Assembly (NCBI GenBank): GCA_902500995.1
Contig: CABVSR010000005.1
Coordinates: 124,001-188,000, forward strand
Length of the DNA: 64,000 nucleotides
Source of the DNA: an uncultured Nitrospira sp.
GTDB taxonomy: Bacteria; Nitrospirota; Nitrospiria; Nitrospirales; Nitrospiraceae
Direction: 5' to 3'
Position numbers and translations under genes: made by a program. Numbering within the stretch: position 1 is the first letter of the stretch; each line of letters opens with the position of its first letter. The notes beneath the pieces were generated by a model. That model saw nothing but the letters and a program-made list of their open reading frames with translations. It ran no database searches and was not told the DNA's origin. Positions 34,115 to 43,249 of this stretch are shown here, piece after piece.

Positions 34115-35566
34115 ATGGGCGAGATGGGCAAAAAATTAGGAAGAGCAGCAAATGGTGCACTCCTGCTGGGCGCAACGATCTGCGTTGCCTTGTTTGTTTT
34201 CTTGGTGTGGCGCCATGGCATGTCCCATCGGTATCTGGCGTTTGTACTATGCGCGGTGTTGCTGGTTTCCGGTGTGCGTTTGCCGGAAGCGGTCAAGATA
34301 AATGGTGTGCTTGTTGGTCTGTCTACAATTGTTGCCCTCTATTTTTCCGAAGTGATCCTCGCATATTCCGGCTCAGCCATTGCTTCGTTGGGTGCCCAGG
34401 CCTGGTTAAGCTTTCCGCAGGATGCCAACGCCAAGGTTGCCGCAGACCGGATGAGGGCATTACAGGAGAATCATCAAACGTTTGATACCCGTTCGAGGCT
34501 GCAAGTCATTCAGGAGATGCGGGCCCGCGGGATCGACGCGTACCCGGATGTGTTTCCCCGGATTTTGTTTGAGCCTGCCTCTAGCGACACGATCAAGTCA
34601 ATCTTTGCGAGAAATCACGAAGAGTTTTTGCCTATGGCCGGCATGTCGATGACGACGACCGTCTTCTGTAATGAGAGCGGGGAATATGTCGTGTACGAAA
34701 GCGATGAGCACGGGTTTCATAATCCACGTGGCATGTGGAAGAACGGGTCCGCGGACATTGTCACGCTAGGTGATTCATACACCCATGGAGTATGCGTACC
34801 GTCGGATAAGGGGTTTGTTGCCACCATTCGATCGCAACGCCCCGAGACGATCAATTTGGGTGTGAACGGTCATGGGCCTTTGACCAGTCTGGCGACACTG
34901 AAGGAATATGCCGCGAGGCTTCGGCCTAAACTCGTCCTCTGGTTCTATTATGAAGGCAATGATTTGCGGGATTTGGACGGATGGGAAAAAACCTCCCCTC
35001 TGTTGAAGCGATATTTCGATTCTTCGTTTTCCCAACATCTCATGGAGCGCCAACCGGAAATTGATGAGTCATTGAAGACATACATTGACGGGGAAATGGC
35101 CAAGGCAAAGACCCCGGTTTCGGTTGAAAAGATTTTGAAGTTGCAGCATCTTCGCCGCGCGCTGCAATCGTTTCATGAACGACGTTCGACTGATCAAGGA
35201 TTGCCGGCTGAGTTAATGGAGTACCTTCAGGATTCTGGTGCGCCTGCCGCGTTGGAGGACCTTCAGTTGTTCGAGCGGATTCTCGCGGAAGCTCGTGATA
35301 CAGCCGGTTCCTGGGGCGGGCGACTCGTGTTCGTCTATCTCCCCACGTGGGAGCGTTACCGCCTTCCTGAGTTGGCGAGCAAAGACCGGGATCATATCCT
35401 TAGCCTAGCCAGACGTCTAAATCTTCAGGTGGTGGACATGCACGCGCCTTTTTCTGCCCACGCGGATCCCTTGTCATTATTTCCGTTTCGCCGGTATGCC
35501 CACTACAATGAGCTCGGTCATCAGTTGGTTGGCGACGAAGTCTTACGCCAAATCGGGAAGCTCTGA
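34115..35566 (+). CDS. Membrane-anchored SGNH/GDSL-type hydrolase
   Basis: This 483-residue protein has about three N-terminal membrane segments (roughly 14-95) and a soluble SGNH domain. The nucleophile is S221 in TLGDSYTHG, the oxyanion Gly/Asn lie in NLGVNGHGP, and the catalytic His is in HYNELGH near the C-terminus. Such proteins remove or transfer acyl groups on envelope glycans. It is probably an O-acetyl esterase or transferase acting at the membrane. SGNH proteins often accompany the carbamoyltransferase/SxtJ/DUF5989 set, which here lies further downstream. ATG 34115 or 34124 may be the start. Confidence 0.82.
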   Translation: MGEMGKKLGRAANGALLLGATICVALFVFLVWRHGMSHRYLAFVLCAVLLVSGVRLPEAVKINGVLVGLSTIVALYFSEVILAYSGSAIASLGAQAWLSFPQDANAKVAADRMRALQENHQTFDTRSRLQVIQEMRARGIDAYPDVFPRILFEPASSDTIKSIFARNHEEFLPMAGMSMTTTVFCNESGEYVVYESDEHGFHNPRGMWKNGSADIVTLGDSYTHGVCVPSDKGFVATIRSQRPETINLGVNGHGPLTSLATLKEYAARLRPKLVLWFYYEGNDLRDLDGWEKTSPLLKRYFDSSFSQHLMERQPEIDESLKTYIDGEMAKAKTPVSVEKILKLQHLRRALQSFHERRSTDQGLPAELMEYLQDSGAPAALEDLQLFERILAEARDTAGSWGGRLVFVYLPTWERYRLPELASKDRDHILSLARRLNLQVVDMHAPFSAHADPLSLFPFRRYAHYNELGHQLVGDEVLRQIGKL

Positions 35567-35695
35567 GGCTAGAAAACGCCCGCGTAGAGGATGTCTTTGC
35601 GATAAGGCTGGAACCCTCACGATGTATCGGCGATGCTTCGATGGTTCGAATGTTGACAGTCGGCAAGCAAAGGCCGTTGTAGGAGTCTGTTAAGT

Positions 35696-36535
35696 ATGAC
35701 CGCTATCCCCAAGAAGCAAGTTGCGATTGTGGTGCCGATGCACAACAGGGCGGAACTGACGCCTGACGAACAGATTTCGTTTCAACATTTAACGCACTAC
35801 CTCGGTGCATATGATAAGTATCTGGTAGTGCCGGACTCGCTCAACATTGACCTACCGGGCTGTGGACTTAAGCGGTTTGGTGATGAATTTTTCGGGAGTG
35901 TCGCGGCAAATACCCGTCTCCTGTTGTCCGAGAACTTCTATCGTTCCTTCAGTGAATACCAATACATACTGATCTATCATCTTGATGCTTTGGTGTTGTC
36001 GGATCAGCTTCGCGCCTGGTGCGATACTGGCTTGGACTATATCGGCCCGCCGTGGATTCAATGCTCAGATAGTCCATGGGTGAAAGAGGCGCGGGTGGGA
36101 AATGGTGGATTCTCGCTACGCAAGATCGAAAGTTTCCTGAAGGTCTTCCGATCGAACGTATATTGGATGAAGCCGGACGATTACTGGCGTGAAAAATATG
36201 CGGGGAGCTCGCTCCACATTCGATTGCTCAACTCCCCTCGAAGATTGATCAAGCGCGTGTCCCGCTTCAACAATGTCCGGTTGGAGATGTCGCGTTGGCA
36301 CCTTCGCCCTGACGGAACAAAGAATGAAGATCACTTTTGGTCTGATCGTGCCCAACATTACATGCCGGAATTCAAGGTCGCTTCACTGGAGGATGGTTTG
36401 CGATTTGCCTTCGAAGTGGCTCCCCGGAAGTGTCTGGAACTGACGCGTGGGCAATTGCCGTTTGGATGCCACGCCTGGCCCAGATATGATCGCTCATTTT
36501 GGGAACCGTATTTACTTTCTCCGTGTAAAAACTAG
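35696..36535 (+). CDS. DUF5672 family putative glycosyltransferase
   Basis: This 279-residue protein of the DUF5672 family is thought to have a GT-A fold. Visible markers are VAIVVPMHNR at the N-terminus, ILIYHLDALVLSD with a DxD-like metal site, ARVGNGGFSLRKIE, NEDHFWSD and LPFGCHAWPRYD. There is no signal peptide and no membrane segment. ATG 35696 has no strong ribosome site. It stands alone between the SGNH gene (129 nt) and the epimerase (206 nt). Its substrate is unknown. Confidence 0.8.
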   Translation: MTAIPKKQVAIVVPMHNRAELTPDEQISFQHLTHYLGAYDKYLVVPDSLNIDLPGCGLKRFGDEFFGSVAANTRLLLSENFYRSFSEYQYILIYHLDALVLSDQLRAWCDTGLDYIGPPWIQCSDSPWVKEARVGNGGFSLRKIESFLKVFRSNVYWMKPDDYWREKYAGSSLHIRLLNSPRRLIKRVSRFNNVRLEMSRWHLRPDGTKNEDHFWSDRAQHYMPEFKVASLEDGLRFAFEVAPRKCLELTRGQLPFGCHAWPRYDRSFWEPYLLSPCKN

Positions 36536-36603
36536 GGACGCGCTCGGAATGCGAATCGGCTTGAGCCATGAATAAACGTGACTGACAATGAGGAAACGGA
36601 GTC

Positions 36604-36638
36604 TGATCCCGGTCGTGGCGACAGAAACACTGGGATCA
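36604..36638. repeat. Inverted repeat upstream of the epimerase gene
   Basis: TGATCCC (36604-36610) and GGGATCA (36632-36638) form a perfect 7-nt inverted repeat with a 21-nt spacer. It lies 68 nt after the DUF5672 stop. No T-run follows. It could be a weak terminator stem or an operator. Confidence 0.35.
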
Positions 36639-36651
36639 TAACCTCCCATCA

Positions 36652-36682
36652 CTGTCAATCACGCGAATCTGTCATCACGCGA
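36652..36682 (+). promoter_or_regulatory. Direct repeat upstream of the epimerase gene
   Basis: CTGTCAATCACGCGA (36652-36666) is repeated as CTGTCATCACGCGA (36669-36682), differing by one deleted base. The two copies have a period of about 17 nt. They lie 60 nt before the ATG at 36742 and might be a paired binding site. Confidence 0.35.
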
Positions 36683-36741
36683 GTAGCAGAGGGAGCAATG
36701 TGTTGCATGTCTGGACGGAGTAGGGAGGGAGTAAGTCTGCC

Positions 36742-37812
36742 ATGAAGCGAATGCTTGTGACCGGGTCTTCCGGTTTAATCGGTTCTGAAGTATGTGCCTA
36801 TTTTCATGGTCAAGGCTGGATGATCCACGGCGTAGACAATAACACTCGAGCGACATTCTTCGGCCCACAAGGCGATACACGCTGGAATCAACGCCGTTTG
36901 CAAGCCGATTTGAAGAACTTTCGTCACCACGAATTGGACATTCGCGACCGTCAAGGAGCATTGACCCTTGTTCAGGAACTCAGGCCGGATGCCATTGTCC
37001 ACACTGCGGCGCAGCCCTCACACGATTTAGCTGCGAAGATTCCCTTTGATGATTTTGATACGAACGCCGTGGGAACCCTCAATTTGCTTGAGGCGACAAG
37101 GCTGCATACTCCTAAGACGGTATTCGTGCACATGTCGACGAACAAGGTGTACGGAGATGCCCCGAATGAATTGTCGCTTGTGGAACAGCCAAAACGATGG
37201 GATTACGCCCTTCCCCACGATCTCGACGGAATTGCCGAGGATATGCGCATTGATCAATCGAAGCACTCTCTTTTTGGTGCCTCAAAAGTGGCGGCCGATA
37301 TTATGGTGCAAGAATACGGTCGTTATTTCGGAATGAAGACCTGCTGTCTTCGTGGGGGGTGTCTCACGGGACCCAATCATTCCGGCGTGGAGCTGCACGG
37401 CTTTCTCAGCTATCTCGTCAAATGCAACTTGGAGGGAAAGAAATACAGCATCTTCGGGTACAAAGGGAAACAGGTTCGCGACAATATTCACTCTCTGGAT
37501 GTCGCGCGCTTCATTCACGCATTTATCGAGCATCCACGAAGCGGAGAGGTTTACAATTTGGGTGGTGGCCGGGGCAATAGCTGTTCGATTTTGGAAGCAT
37601 TCGAGATGATTGAGGCCGTCTCTGGAAAACAGATGTTGTACGAGTATGTGGACAAAAACCGGGAAGGCGATCACATTTGTTACATCAGTAATTTAAAGAA
37701 AATGACTACGCACTACCCTGCGTGGGGCATTACCAAAACCTTGACGCATATTTTTGAGGAAATTCATCAATCATGGTTGAAGCGCACCGCTACTGTGAAT
37801 GTGAGCCGCTAG
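36742..37812 (+). CDS. NAD-dependent epimerase, CDP-paratose/tyvelose 2-epimerase-like
   Basis: This extended SDR enzyme (356 aa) has the NAD motif [11 protein letters not shown], then [42 protein letters not shown] and [12 protein letters not shown], matching the tyvelose 2-epimerase-like group. The usual catalytic YxxxK reads F178-G-A-S-K182 ([11 protein letters not shown]), so the Tyr is replaced by Phe. This may be a subfamily trait, but it matters for mechanism: 2-epimerases of this kind work through a transient 2-keto sugar. A CDP-sugar substrate would agree with the rfbF gene at 23750. Confidence 0.82.
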   Translation: MKRMLVTGSSGLIGSEVCAYFHGQGWMIHGVDNNTRATFFGPQGDTRWNQRRLQADLKNFRHHELDIRDRQGALTLVQELRPDAIVHTAAQPSHDLAAKIPFDDFDTNAVGTLNLLEATRLHTPKTVFVHMSTNKVYGDAPNELSLVEQPKRWDYALPHDLDGIAEDMRIDQSKHSLFGASKVAADIMVQEYGRYFGMKTCCLRGGCLTGPNHSGVELHGFLSYLVKCNLEGKKYSIFGYKGKQVRDNIHSLDVARFIHAFIEHPRSGEVYNLGGGRGNSCSILEAFEMIEAVSGKQMLYEYVDKNREGDHICYISNLKKMTTHYPAWGITKTLTHIFEEIHQSWLKRTATVNVSR

Positions 37813-37831
37813 TTTGTCGGCAACGATTGCA

Positions 37832-39088
37832 ATGAAAGCGGCTTTCCAAATGAAAGTCTTAGTCATTTCAGGAGCCTATCCGCCGATGCACGCGGGAGAG
37901 GCTACGAATACCTATCATCTGTGCAGACAATTGGTTGAACGCGGAATTGAGGTGCATGTGCTCACCTCAGTGGGAAATATCGGAACTGCTGATCCCCGAA
38001 TTCATGTCCATCCGATTATGAACAGCTGGGGTTGGACTGAATTGATTCGCGTCAGAACATTTGTGAAACGCTGTGCGCCGGACGCCGTGTTCCTCATGTA
38101 CATTGGGCTGATGTATAAGTACCATCCGATGGTGACCTTTCTTCCGACGCTCTGCAAAAAGCTGTTTCCGGATGTGCCGTTCGTCACGCGTTATGAGAGC
38201 GCATTTGTCGGAGCCGATCCCTCGAAGACAGGATTTATTTCACGGGTGTTTCGGAAGTTCATGGTGCGCTGGGCCGGTGTCCGTGATGTGGTGTATAGCT
38301 CAGGGACATTGTTGCGCGACAGTGATTCTGTGATTGCATTGTGCGAGCGTCATCGCGCCATGCTGATGGAAGAATGGCCTCCTGTGGGAGGAAAAGTGGC
38401 ACTGATTCCTCCCCCTCCCAATTTGTTTATTGCGCCAAATGATGCAGGTGAGGCTCGCCGGCGAGGACGTAAGCGATTAGGTGTCAAGCCAACGGACTTC
38501 GTGGTGACATTCTTCGGGTATTTGTATCCGATTAAAGGCATCGAAACTCTGCTGCGAGCATTTGCCGCCGTCTCGGCGCAACGGCCTGAGGCCAGGCTCG
38601 TCTTTATTGGCGGAAAGGTTGATCTCGATGTTGAGGGAGGCGCATCCTATTTCGATGAAATGCAGGCCCTCGCTAAGTCATTGCACATCGACGGGCGGAC
38701 GACATGGACCGGAGCGTTTAAGTCCGATGAAGAAGATGCCTCGCTGCTGCTCCATGCCTCCGATGTGTGTGTCCTGCCGTTCCTGGAAGGCGTGCAACTA
38801 AACAATAGTTCCTTTGCATCGATGGTTGCCCATGGGTTGCCGATCATTGTGACCCGCGGACCGCTGATGGATCAGGCGTTTGTCCATGGAGAGAATGTCC
38901 TGACATGCGAACCGAAAGATCATGAAGGCGTGGCTCGTCTCTTGTTGGAGGTGATGGACCATGCAGATCTGCGCGACCGATTACGTGCCGGTGCCTTCAA
39001 GCTCGCAGCCGAATGGTTTTCATGGGATACAGCGACAGAGAAAACCTTGACGGCTTTGCGAGGCCGGCTGTCGAATAAGGTGGCGTAG
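37832..39088 (+). CDS. Glycosyltransferase, GT4 family
   Basis: This GT-B enzyme has about 418 aa. The N-terminal domain opens with VLVISGAYPPMHAGEATNTY, the C-terminal domain with TFFGYLYPIKGIETLLRAF. PFLEGVQLNNSSFASMVAHG stands where the acidic ExxxxxxxE donor motif is expected; the first acidic residue is present. The start is unclear: TTG 37814, ATG 37832 or ATG 37850, none with a good ribosome site. ATG 37832 is a compromise. It follows the epimerase within 20 nt. Confidence 0.85.
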   Translation: MKAAFQMKVLVISGAYPPMHAGEATNTYHLCRQLVERGIEVHVLTSVGNIGTADPRIHVHPIMNSWGWTELIRVRTFVKRCAPDAVFLMYIGLMYKYHPMVTFLPTLCKKLFPDVPFVTRYESAFVGADPSKTGFISRVFRKFMVRWAGVRDVVYSSGTLLRDSDSVIALCERHRAMLMEEWPPVGGKVALIPPPPNLFIAPNDAGEARRRGRKRLGVKPTDFVVTFFGYLYPIKGIETLLRAFAAVSAQRPEARLVFIGGKVDLDVEGGASYFDEMQALAKSLHIDGRTTWTGAFKSDEEDASLLLHASDVCVLPFLEGVQLNNSSFASMVAHGLPIIVTRGPLMDQAFVHGENVLTCEPKDHEGVARLLLEVMDHADLRDRLRAGAFKLAAEWFSWDTATEKTLTALRGRLSNKVA

Positions 39089-39113
39089 GTCGTTTTCTGG
39101 GTAAGCTCGCCAA

Positions 39114-40043
39114 ATGCCTCGCGTAACAGTTGTGATTCCGACATTCAATTGCGAGCGGTTTATTCAGCGGACTGTCGAATCGGCCTTGCGCCAGACCTAT
39201 CGGGATTTTGAAGTCATCGTGGTCGATGATGGATCGACTGATGCCACCGAAACGCTCCTTGCGCAGTATGAAGGAGTTCTCCGTTACATACGGCAGAAGA
39301 ATCAGGGGGCTTCCGCGGCGCGCAATACAGCGCTCGCCAAGGCAACCGGAGAATTTATAGCCTATCTTGATGCGGATGATTTATGGGCGCCTGAGAAGCT
39401 GGCTTGTCAGGTGGAATATCTTGATGCTCATCCTGCTTGCGGGTTTGTACATACTGAAGTGGCCGTAATCGACGAACAGGATACGGAGCTCCATGCCCGC
39501 TTCAATCAGGAAACCGGACGACATGTTCCGCAAGGACGGTGCCTGGGAGACATCCTGCAGCGCTCTCATATCCAAACTCTGACGGTTCTCGAGCGACGAT
39601 GCGCGTTTGACTCCGCGGGGAAATTTGATTTGCGGTTACCGGTTGCTCAAGATTATTTGCATTGGATTCAGGTCGTTTTGCAAGGATATGAGGTTGGGTA
39701 TTTGCCTGCACCCTTAGGCCAGTATCGGTGGCGGGCAGGTAGTCTGATGTCCAGTCAGCGCCGATTGCTGGGTGACTTTACAAAAATTTATCAGATTCTT
39801 CTGAATGAGCACGGGCTTGAGCATACGCACGGTGCTGAGATACAGCAACTGATCAAGTCGCAACTCTATACAAATGAACGACAGCTGGCATATTTGGAGC
39901 GGGTGGAATGTTCGGGCGCGGTAGCTCGTCATCGATTATGGCGTTTGATACAACAATGGCCTTTCCGTTTCGAACTGTACATGGATCTGGCAAAGTCCTA
40001 CATTCAGCATCGTCAACTTCCCACTCCGAGCAATCCGTCCTGA
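39114..40043 (+). CDS. Glycosyltransferase, GT2 family
   Basis: This GT-A enzyme has 309 aa. It has PRVTVVIPTFNCERFI at the N-terminus, VIVVDDGSTDATE, NQGASAARNTAL and the metal-binding YLDADDLW at about residues 84-91. Acceptor-side residues are likely in LPVAQDYLHW. There is no membrane segment, so it adds one sugar to a lipid-linked intermediate in the cytoplasm. The ATG at 39114 lies 25 nt after the preceding GT4 gene. Confidence 0.9.
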   Translation: MPRVTVVIPTFNCERFIQRTVESALRQTYRDFEVIVVDDGSTDATETLLAQYEGVLRYIRQKNQGASAARNTALAKATGEFIAYLDADDLWAPEKLACQVEYLDAHPACGFVHTEVAVIDEQDTELHARFNQETGRHVPQGRCLGDILQRSHIQTLTVLERRCAFDSAGKFDLRLPVAQDYLHWIQVVLQGYEVGYLPAPLGQYRWRAGSLMSSQRRLLGDFTKIYQILLNEHGLEHTHGAEIQQLIKSQLYTNERQLAYLERVECSGAVARHRLWRLIQQWPFRFELYMDLAKSYIQHRQLPTPSNPS

Positions 40044-40093
40044 TGTGCCTGTCATTGCGTGAAACGAACATTATCTTTGAAGCCCTTTAGGTT

Positions 40094-41263
40094 ATGAATA
40101 TTTTGCTGGTGACTCCGTGGCGCCCGTCTTTAACCGGTGGGATTAGTACCGTCGTGGCTCGCCTCACCGGGGAGTTCACCAAAAAGGGGCATACGGTGAC
40201 TATTTTCGTCGTCGACCGAGAGAATCGTCTTCGTCAAATTGAAACACAGAACCATACGCCTGTGTATGGGATGTATTTGCGCTCTTCGGTGTCGCCGCAG
40301 CATCCGATTCGAGCGATCATCATGTATTACTTGTGGCTTCCACTGACAGTATTGCAATTATTATGGTTAGTGCGCCGGACTCATGCCGATGCCATTTTGA
40401 TCCAATACCCCCTCCCTGCCATGTCTTATTTCGGGATCGTGAAACGAATGTGGAGAGGAATTTTATTCGTGACCTATCAGGGAAACGATGCCCATGATCT
40501 CTCGCTCTGGAATCCGCGGGAACAAAGGCTGGTTCGGTCCCTACTGGAGAAAGCGGACATGGTGCTGGGCGTTTCTCGCACGCTGTTGACCAAAGTCGAA
40601 TCGGCACTCGAGGGTATCAGCTTCAAGCGAAAGCAGTTGCTCCCAAATGGTGCGCCTTTGGATGTTATTGAGACTGTCAAAGGTCACGCGATCGATTCTT
40701 CTCTCCCGACACACTATCTCTTAACCGCCGGGCATCTGATACACAGAAAAGGGATTGATATCGTCGTGGCCTCCCTGAGGGAGGCCAAGCACCAGGGGGT
40801 GGCGCTTCATCTGGTCGTTGCCGGCGACGGCCCTGAGCGCGAAAACCTGATCCGCCAATCACGTGAGCTTGGCGTCGCTGACCAAGTGACGTTTTTGGGG
40901 AACCAAACTCACGAACAGGTTCTCAGCTTAATGAAATCATGCCTGGCATTTGTATTGGCGTCTCGCGCGGAAGGAATGCCGTTAGTTATTGCCGAAGCCA
41001 TGGCCTGTGGGAAAGCCGTGATTGCGAGCAACGTGGATGGTGTGCCAGAAATCGTGCAGGACGGCACAACGGGAATTCTAGTGCCGCCAGACGATCCGAA
41101 GGCTCTGGCATCCGGCCTGGTTCGACTGTGCACGGATGCCGTCCTTCGGGAGACACTTTCCATTCGGGCGAAAGAATGGGCATGCCGTGAGTATAACTGG
41201 GAAAGTATCGCCGTTCGGTACCTCGGTCATATCGACGAATGCCGACGCGCTGAGGCTCTGTGA
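40094..41263 (+). CDS. Glycosyltransferase, GT4 family
   Basis: This GT-B enzyme has 389 aa. It has the N-terminal LLVTPWRPSLTGGISTVVAR, an acceptor-side His region (TYQGNDAHDLSL), and the donor half with TAGHLIHRKGIDIVV. SRAEGMPLVIAEAMACGKAV is a clean E-x7-E motif. VDGVPEIVQDGTTGILVPP is typical of the family. It is the last of three glycosyltransferases in a row. The downstream gap of 107 nt precedes the carbamoyltransferase. Confidence 0.92.
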   Translation: MNILLVTPWRPSLTGGISTVVARLTGEFTKKGHTVTIFVVDRENRLRQIETQNHTPVYGMYLRSSVSPQHPIRAIIMYYLWLPLTVLQLLWLVRRTHADAILIQYPLPAMSYFGIVKRMWRGILFVTYQGNDAHDLSLWNPREQRLVRSLLEKADMVLGVSRTLLTKVESALEGISFKRKQLLPNGAPLDVIETVKGHAIDSSLPTHYLLTAGHLIHRKGIDIVVASLREAKHQGVALHLVVAGDGPERENLIRQSRELGVADQVTFLGNQTHEQVLSLMKSCLAFVLASRAEGMPLVIAEAMACGKAVIASNVDGVPEIVQDGTTGILVPPDDPKALASGLVRLCTDAVLRETLSIRAKEWACREYNWESIAVRYLGHIDECRRAEAL

Positions 41264-41370
41264 ACGTACGACTTGCAACTCGAGCCTGTTTTATTAAGAA
41301 AATCGCCGGGGAAGAGTGGTGGTGCTAGACTGGTTGAGGCGAAAGTCCTTCTCCTATGCTCGGGGGTAAC

Positions 41371-43215
41371 ATGAATATCCTTGGTATTTCGGCGTTCTAT
41401 CATGATAGTGCCGCTTGTTTAGTCCGTGATGGGGAGATCATTGCAGCGGCTCAAGAGGAGCGTTTTACCAGGAAGAAGCACGATCCCGGGTTTCCTCATC
41501 AGGCGGTTCAGTATTGTCTGCGCGAGGGAAACATCGCCCTCAAGGATATTCGCCACCTCGTATTTTATGACAAACCGTTGGTCAAGTTTGAACGGTTGCT
41601 GGAAACCTATCTCGCATTCGCCCCTCGCGGAGTTCAATCGTTTGTGGCTGCCATGCCGGTGTGGCTGAAAGAGAAACTGCTCTTGAAGAGCCTCCTACAA
41701 AAGGAATTTTTGGTTCATGCGCCGGAGATGACCAGCGCGTCACTGCCGCAGATTCTCTTTTCTGAGCACCACGAGTCTCACGCCGCGTCGGCCTTTTTCC
41801 CGTCCCCGTATGAAAAGGCCGTCGTATTGTGTATGGATGGGGTGGGAGAATGGGCGACGACTTCGGCTTGGCTCGGACAGGACAATACTCTCACGCCGCT
41901 CTGGGAAATTCCGTTTCCACATTCAATCGGGCTCCTGTATTCCGCCTTTACCTACTACACGGGCTTCAAGGTCAACTCCGGAGAGTACAAGGTTATGGGC
42001 CTTGCGCCCTATGGGGAACCGAAGTACGTGAAGGCGATCTACGAGCACTTGGTAGATGTCAAGCCGGACGGAACGTTTCGTTTGAATATGGATTATTTCA
42101 ATTACTGCACCGGTCTCACCATGACCGGCAACAAGTTCGATCACGTCTTCGGAGGACCGCCACGCAAACCGGAATCAAAATTGACCCAGCGCGAGATGGA
42201 CTTGGCCCGGTCGGTCCAGGAAGTGACGGAAGAAGTCATGTTGCGGCTGTCGCGTACGCTGCATCGCGAGACCGGGGCCGATTATATGTGTATGGCTGGA
42301 GGAGTCGCGCTGAACTGTGTGGGTAATGGACGTATTCTTCGTGAAGGGCCGTTCAAGGGCCTTTGGATCCAACCTGCGGCAGGGGATGCCGGCGGTGCGC
42401 TGGGAGCCGCATTGACGACATGGCATCAATATGAGCAGCAGCCTCGTAAAGTCGTTCCAGGCAAAGACAGTATCAAGGGGTCCTATTTGGGACCGTCCCA
42501 TACCAATGACGAAATAGAGGCCTATCTAAAATCGGTCGAGGCCCCTTATGTCAGGTTCGATGATGATCGCTTGTATGCGCGGGTGGCCGAGGAGTTGGCC
42601 GCAGGAAAAGTTGTCGGGTGGCTGCAAGGACGCATGGAATTTGGCCCTCGCGCCTTGGGAGGGCGGAGCATTCTCGGAGATGCACGCAACCGGAATATGC
42701 AATCGGTGATGAACCTGAAGATCAAGTATCGCGAATCGTTTCGCCCGTTTGCGCCGTCAGTCTTGCGAGAACGCGTCTCCGACTATTTCGTTTTGGATAG
42801 CGATAGCCCGTACATGTTACTCGTGGCTCCGGTGGTCGAAAAGCGACGCCTTCCCATCAGTTCAGCGCAGGATGGATTGTGGGGAATCGAGTTGTTAAAT
42901 ATTCCCCGATCTGACATCCCAGCCGTAACGCATTTGGACTACTCGGCTAGAGTTCAAACGGTTCATCAAGATACAAATCCTCGTTATTACGCTTTGCTCA
43001 AGGCCTTTGAGGCAAAGACCGGCCACGGTGTGCTGGTCAATACCTCATTCAATGTGCGAGGGGAACCGATCGTCAGTACACCTGAGGATGCCTACCGCTG
43101 CTTCATGCGGACAGAGATGGATGTTCTAGTGCTGGAGAATTGCGTCTTGCTGAAAACCGAGCAAAAGCCGCTTGAAGGGGATTCAGATTGGAAGAAAGAG
43201 TTCGAACTCGATTAG
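41371..43215 (+). CDS. Carbamoyltransferase (NodU/CmcH/TobZ family)
   Basis: This enzyme (614 aa) moves the carbamoyl group from carbamoyl phosphate through carbamoyl-adenylate onto a sugar hydroxyl. The N-terminal Kae1-like domain has the metal-binding HHESHA (H133, H134, H137) and VLCMDGVGEW. The C-terminal YrdC-like domain has GRMEFGPRALGGRSILGDAR. ATG 41371 is used (CGGGGGT upstream, MNILGISAFYHDSAA start); ATG 41356 is in frame. SxtJ and DUF5989 genes, usual neighbours of this family, are about 8 kb downstream. Confidence 0.93.
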   Translation: MNILGISAFYHDSAACLVRDGEIIAAAQEERFTRKKHDPGFPHQAVQYCLREGNIALKDIRHLVFYDKPLVKFERLLETYLAFAPRGVQSFVAAMPVWLKEKLLLKSLLQKEFLVHAPEMTSASLPQILFSEHHESHAASAFFPSPYEKAVVLCMDGVGEWATTSAWLGQDNTLTPLWEIPFPHSIGLLYSAFTYYTGFKVNSGEYKVMGLAPYGEPKYVKAIYEHLVDVKPDGTFRLNMDYFNYCTGLTMTGNKFDHVFGGPPRKPESKLTQREMDLARSVQEVTEEVMLRLSRTLHRETGADYMCMAGGVALNCVGNGRILREGPFKGLWIQPAAGDAGGALGAALTTWHQYEQQPRKVVPGKDSIKGSYLGPSHTNDEIEAYLKSVEAPYVRFDDDRLYARVAEELAAGKVVGWLQGRMEFGPRALGGRSILGDARNRNMQSVMNLKIKYRESFRPFAPSVLRERVSDYFVLDSDSPYMLLVAPVVEKRRLPISSAQDGLWGIELLNIPRSDIPAVTHLDYSARVQTVHQDTNPRYYALLKAFEAKTGHGVLVNTSFNVRGEPIVSTPEDAYRCFMRTEMDVLVLENCVLLKTEQKPLEGDSDWKKEFELD

Positions 43216-43249
43216 TCCTGAACTAGGGTCATGAAGAAGGGAGCGATTC

